Source of the DNA: Rikenellaceae bacterium
Lineage (GTDB): Bacteria > Bacteroidota > Bacteroidia > Bacteroidales > Rikenellaceae
NCBI GenBank assembly: GCA_031286025.1
Contig: JAITVB010000128.1
Span: 1 to 7,962 of the forward strand
DNA length: 7,962 bases
Direction: 5' to 3'
A program made the translations under genes and the position numbers. Position 1 is the first letter of the stretch, and each line of letters opens with the position of its first letter. Below, piece by piece: positions 6,912-7,962 of the stretch. Below the pieces are notes generated by a model. It saw nothing but the letters and a program-made list of their open reading frames with translations, did not search any database and was not told where the DNA came from.

Positions 6912-7962
6912 CTACGCCCCCGGGGCATCCGTCGCCTTGTGCAGGCCCAGACCGGCGGCCACACGCTCCATCAGGGCATAGGCTTGGGCGTAGTCGTTTT
7001 CGATTTCGCCGTCGAGGATGGCGTTTTTGACCGCCTCCTTGATCAGACCGATTTCGCGACAGGGTTCGATAGCGTAGACCTGCATGATCAGTTCGCCGGT
7101 GATTGGCGGTTGGAAGTTGCGGATGCGGTCTTTCTCCTCGATTTCACGTAATTTGTCGCGGACGGTTTCGAAGTTACGCAGGTAACGCTTCACCTTGCTT
7201 TCGATGCCCGAGGTGATGTCGGCCTCGCACAAGGTCATCAGATCGTCGATATCGTCGCCCGCCTCGAACAGCAACCGTCGCACGGCCGAATCGGTCACTT
7301 CTTCTTCCGAAAGAATGATCGGGCGCAGGTGCAGAAAAACGAGTTTCTGGACGTATTTCATCTTTTCGTTGAGCGGCAGTTTCAACTCGCGGAAAATACG
7401 GGGAACCATTTTGCCGCCCAGGGTCTCGTGACCGTGGAAGGTCCAACCCTGGCGAGCGTCGTAGGCCTTGGTGGCGGGTTTGGCGACGTCGTGCAGTAAG
7501 GCCGCCCAACGCAGCCATAGATTTTCGGAACGGCGGGCGACATTATCCAACACCTTGAGTGTGTGCAGAAAATTGTCTTTGTGGCCGCGGCCGTTGACGA
7601 CTTCGACGCCTTTCAAGGCGGCCAGTTCCGGAAAAATCAAGGGGAGCAGGCCGCATTTGTCAAACAGGTCGAAACCGATCGAAGGGACGGGCGATTCCAT
7701 GATTTTGTCGAGTTCGGCGGCGATACGCTCTTTGGATACGATGCGGATGCGCCCGCGGTTGCGGGTCATCGCATCGAACGTATCGGGGTCGATATCGAAA
7801 CCCAGTTGGGTGGCGAAGCGCACGGCTCGGATCATTCGCAGCGGGTCGTCCGAAAACGTCCGGTCGGGATCGGCCGGGGTTTTGATCTTCAGGGCTTCGA
7901 GGTCTTGCACGCCGCCGAAGGGGTCGGCCAGTTCGCCGAAGTTGTCTTCGTTCAGGCCGAGG
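6912..7962 (-). CDS. cca: CCA tRNA nucleotidyltransferase with HD domain (5' end outside window)
   Basis: The frame is open from the right edge to a TAG at 6912-6914, giving 349 C-terminal residues. The GTG at 7910 is internal, because the upstream in-frame residues LGLNEDNFGELADPFGG continue the family pattern. The family adds or repairs the 3' CCA end of tRNAs. Visible are the head/neck segment TFSDDPLRMIRAVRFATQLGF (35-55 of the fragment), the RIRIVSKERIAAEL helix (71-84) and an HD phosphohydrolase domain with GHKDNFLHTL (126-135), LLHDVAKP (155-162) and FHGHETLGG (175-183). The catalytic nucleotidyltransferase motif would lie in the roughly 120-140 missing N-terminal residues. A poly(A) polymerase-like role cannot be excluded without that part, but Bacteroidetes proteins of this layout are generally annotated as CCA-adding enzymes. 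Confidence 0.9.
   Translation of the reverse strand, partial: LGLNEDNFGELADPFGGVQDLEALKIKTPADPDRTFSDDPLRMIRAVRFATQLGFDIDPDTFDAMTRNRGRIRIVSKERIAAELDKIMESPVPSIGFDLFDKCGLLPLIFPELAALKGVEVVNGRGHKDNFLHTLKVLDNVARRSENLWLRWAALLHDVAKPATKAYDARQGWTFHGHETLGGKMVPRIFRELKLPLNEKMKYVQKLVFLHLRPIILSEEEVTDSAVRRLLFEAGDDIDDLMTLCEADITSGIESKVKRYLRNFETVRDKLREIEEKDRIRNFQPPITGELIMQVYAIEPCREIGLIKEAVKNAILDGEIENDYAQAYALMERVAAGLGLHKATDAPGA

Overview
This is an ordinary-looking chromosomal housekeeping segment, most likely from a GC-rich member of the Bacteroidales, possibly Alistipes or another Rikenellaceae. The lineage is inferred from three things: protein features such as a Bacteroidetes-type GNAT, an ABC-F ATPase and a CCA enzyme with a C-terminal HD domain; the near absence of Shine-Dalgarno sequences ahead of starts; and several matches to the Bacteroidetes promoter elements TTTG (-33) and TAnnTTTG (-7). 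No phage, IS element, CRISPR array, tRNA or rRNA is visible.

Left part (1-984, + strand): the C-terminal part of a MmcQ/YjbR-family protein runs in from the left edge. It is followed by a GNAT acetyltransferase behind a good Bacteroidetes promoter whose start site would lie almost on the ATG. Overlapping the end of the GNAT gene is a 22-codon reading frame. It reads as the first residues of ribonuclease HII (rnhB) with the catalytic segment deleted and the rest of the gene gone, so it appears to be a gene remnant at a rearrangement or deletion junction.

Middle and right part (991-7962, all - strand): in transcription order the genes are cca (tRNA nucleotidyltransferase, 5' end outside the window), a 331-bp non-coding gap, then upp (uracil salvage), ispF (MEP isoprenoid pathway), a TIGR01212-type radical SAM protein and a Uup-like ABC-F ATPase. 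After a further 113-bp gap comes aspA (aspartate ammonia-lyase), which converges on the GNAT/rnhB remnant. The spacings upp-ispF (4 bp), ispF-radical SAM (26 bp) and radical SAM-ABC-F (56 bp) are compatible with one transcript. However, 18-nt inverted repeats follow the stop codons of the radical SAM and ABC-F genes, and a TAnnTTTG match lies just ahead of ABC-F, so ABC-F and aspA may also be transcribed separately.

The genes serve unrelated basic functions (tRNA 3'-end maturation, pyrimidine salvage, isoprenoid precursors, ribosome- or DNA-associated ATPase activity, amino-acid catabolism). I see no evidence of a new multi-gene system. The observation most worth following is the rnhB remnant at 916-984; the next is the pair of possible near-leaderless promoters.
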